Of a stretch of 64,000 nt of DNA, positions 62,401 to 64,000 are shown piece by piece. Position 1 is the first letter of the stretch. Every line of letters begins with the position of its first letter. This DNA comes from Fratercula arctica (lineage: Eukaryota; Chordata; Aves; Charadriiformes; Alcidae), in the NCBI GenBank assembly GCA_947846985.1, contig CANTUZ010000001.1:69891521-69955520 (forward strand). The letters are read 5' to 3'. The notes under the pieces were generated by a model. The model did no database searches and was not told the origin of the DNA. It worked only from the letters and a program-made list of their open reading frames with translations. A program made the position numbers and the translations under genes.

Positions 62401-64000
62401 CACTCTGGTCTTCAAAAAGACCATGCACGAATAGGCAGAGGATGCGATCCACTGCATGAAGGACAGACTTGTCAGGTTGAGGAGATCAGGTAGTTGCTAA
62501 AGGACTGCATTGCTCTACCAGAGTGGCCCGATGGCAAGCAGGAGACTGGGGGGTCACAGGAGCCATGCCATGGAGGCCAACACTCATCGATGGTTGAGGT
62601 CAGGGAAGAAGGTGGCAGCTGAGGGGAAAGGTCAAAGGAAATCTCCATAAAAAAGAAATGCCTAAGTTCAATGCGTGAGCAGGAAAAGGCACCTCCCCAA
62701 CCAGCTACTGGAAATCTTGAGAAGTGCCAGCCAGTGATACCAGTAGAAACAGTCTTTTCTGAGTACAGTTTATAATCCCTGATAGAGTAGAATTTGCGGC
62801 TGTGTCCTACCTCATAAACCACCCACCACCACCAAGATCCAATGGACTAATGGAATTTTTTACGAGTCTGTTTGCAGCCAAATATTTTACAGTTACTAAC
62901 ACAGAGAGAGAGTAAAAGATCAAAGAGGGAAGAGCATACAAATTCAGATATCTCAATAAAGAAATGAAAACAATAAAGCATATATTGAATATTATCTGCC
63001 CATTAATCTCTGGAGTAAATTCAGAAAACTAATTAAAAGCTTCTACACAGATAAATGATAAAAGCTTCTTTATTCAATGAGCTCAACATATGAACAAACA
63101 GAGGTTTGTGTTGATATCATCATTATTAGCAATTGCATTAAAGCAAATGATTTTTACTGTGCTACTGGGAATACAGTGATTTGAAAAACAAAATGTTAAG
63201 AGATGAAAAATTCAAACCTTTACTGTACCAAGCATATTGCATTTCCTGTTCTTTTTTTATTTACTTCAGGTAATGATAACTCTTACGGGTCAGCATGACA
63301 AAAAGAAATAAGACAAGAAGAAGAGAAAACAAACCCAAAGCCTATACAGAAGCAGGAAAAATCTCTGCATAATCATTCTCCAGTGGAAGTCCAGCTTTAA
63401 AGGGCAATATGGCCTTCCCCCATGGGAATTTCTCTAATTCATCCGTGCTTACTGCACCTTGTGGCCCTTTTTCTGCTATTGGCTTCAACACTCGCAGGGA
63501 ATTTTGCCTGAATTTTACAGGGAGGTTTTGCCTCCTCAACCGTAATTGATAGGTGTTCTATTTCTGTGGTGCAGCAACGCTGTCTTGCGTGATGTGGCGT
63601 GGCAGTGCTCCGTGGGGAGCTGGCACGGCAGCCAGCCTTCCTCTCCCTTCGTGCTCCGGGAATAGCCCCCGTCCCAGGCATCCCTTAAGATGGGTGCGAC
63701 TTGGAAAAGGGGGAATCCTGAAGATCGCTTAAGACAACAAATTTTACAGCTTAAGCTGTGCACTCAATTTAAGTGCAGAGCCTGCAATAATTAATTTCAA
63801 TATAGAGTCGGTCCTGAATCTGATTATTTAGGATCAACTAAAACCGATCTGGCTCCAGAATTCAGATATCCTCCTAGAGATCCTTTACAAGGAAATAACT
63901 TGAAAGATTTGACTTTTTTATCCATAGTGCATACCAGTGACCCAGAGATGATTAGCATAAAAACAGCTTTAAACTGATGAAATGGGGGAATGAGAGAGCA
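59461..64000. other. Upstream non-coding region to the window edge
   Basis: AT-rich with short poly-T and poly-A tracts (60309-60320, 61121-61135). No exon, tRNA or recognised element. The segment 62160-62830 has gene-like composition with broken open frames, but I cannot identify it. A modestly CpG-rich patch lies at about 63560-63700. Confidence 0.6.

Overview
The window comes from a vertebrate nuclear genome, most likely a bird. Split exons with GT-AG introns encode a recognisable NPAS2 protein on the minus strand. The surrounding DNA carries CR1 LINE fragments and an LTR with the layout of avian endogenous-retrovirus LTRs. The introns are compact: about 51 kb from the start codon to the window edge. 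CR1 also occurs in turtles and crocodilians, so 'bird' is an inference.

One gene explains all convincing coding sequence: NPAS2, the neuronal PAS-domain paralogue of CLOCK. It is a bHLH-PAS transcription factor that pairs with BMAL1 on E-boxes in the circadian clock. I traced 17 consecutive coding exons from the ATG at 50979 down to a splice donor at position 10. Every junction is GT-AG and every reading phase closes. The exons total 2000 coding nt (666 codons plus 2 nt). The C-terminal part, roughly 150 or more residues by comparison with mammals, and the 3' UTR lie beyond position 1. The domain order is bHLH (exons 1-2), PAS-A (exons 3-6), linker (exon 7), PAS-B/PAC (exons 8-10), Ser/Thr/Pro-rich region (exons 11-13), then coiled-coil and Gln-rich activation region (exons 14-17).

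Layout from high to low coordinates. At 51.0-64.0 kb lies the region upstream of the start-codon exon. It holds an internally deleted CR1 (about 58.0-59.45 kb) and a CpG-enriched, promoter-like patch (about 57.04-57.56 kb) with a CRE pair and a perfect RORE. A second CpG-rich pocket lies at 51.86-52.13 kb. At 44.9-50.9 kb is intron 1, with a CR1 3' end at 48.85-49.68 kb. At 13.5-44.9 kb are exons 2-14; intron 7 contains the LTR (about 19.3-19.84 kb) and a long CTCTC-type pentanucleotide microsatellite. At 0-13.5 kb are exons 15-17, separated by two introns of nearly 6 kb and one of 1.2 kb. Exon 17 is an extremely GC-rich exon with an in-frame 21-bp tandem repeat.

I found no convincing second protein-coding gene, tRNA, rRNA, CRISPR array or bacterial-type system. 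The best leads are the putative clock-responsive promoter patch, the expanded GC-rich activation-domain exon, the run of frame-preserving exons with a NAGNAG acceptor, and cysteine substitutions near the conserved haem ligands of PAS-A.
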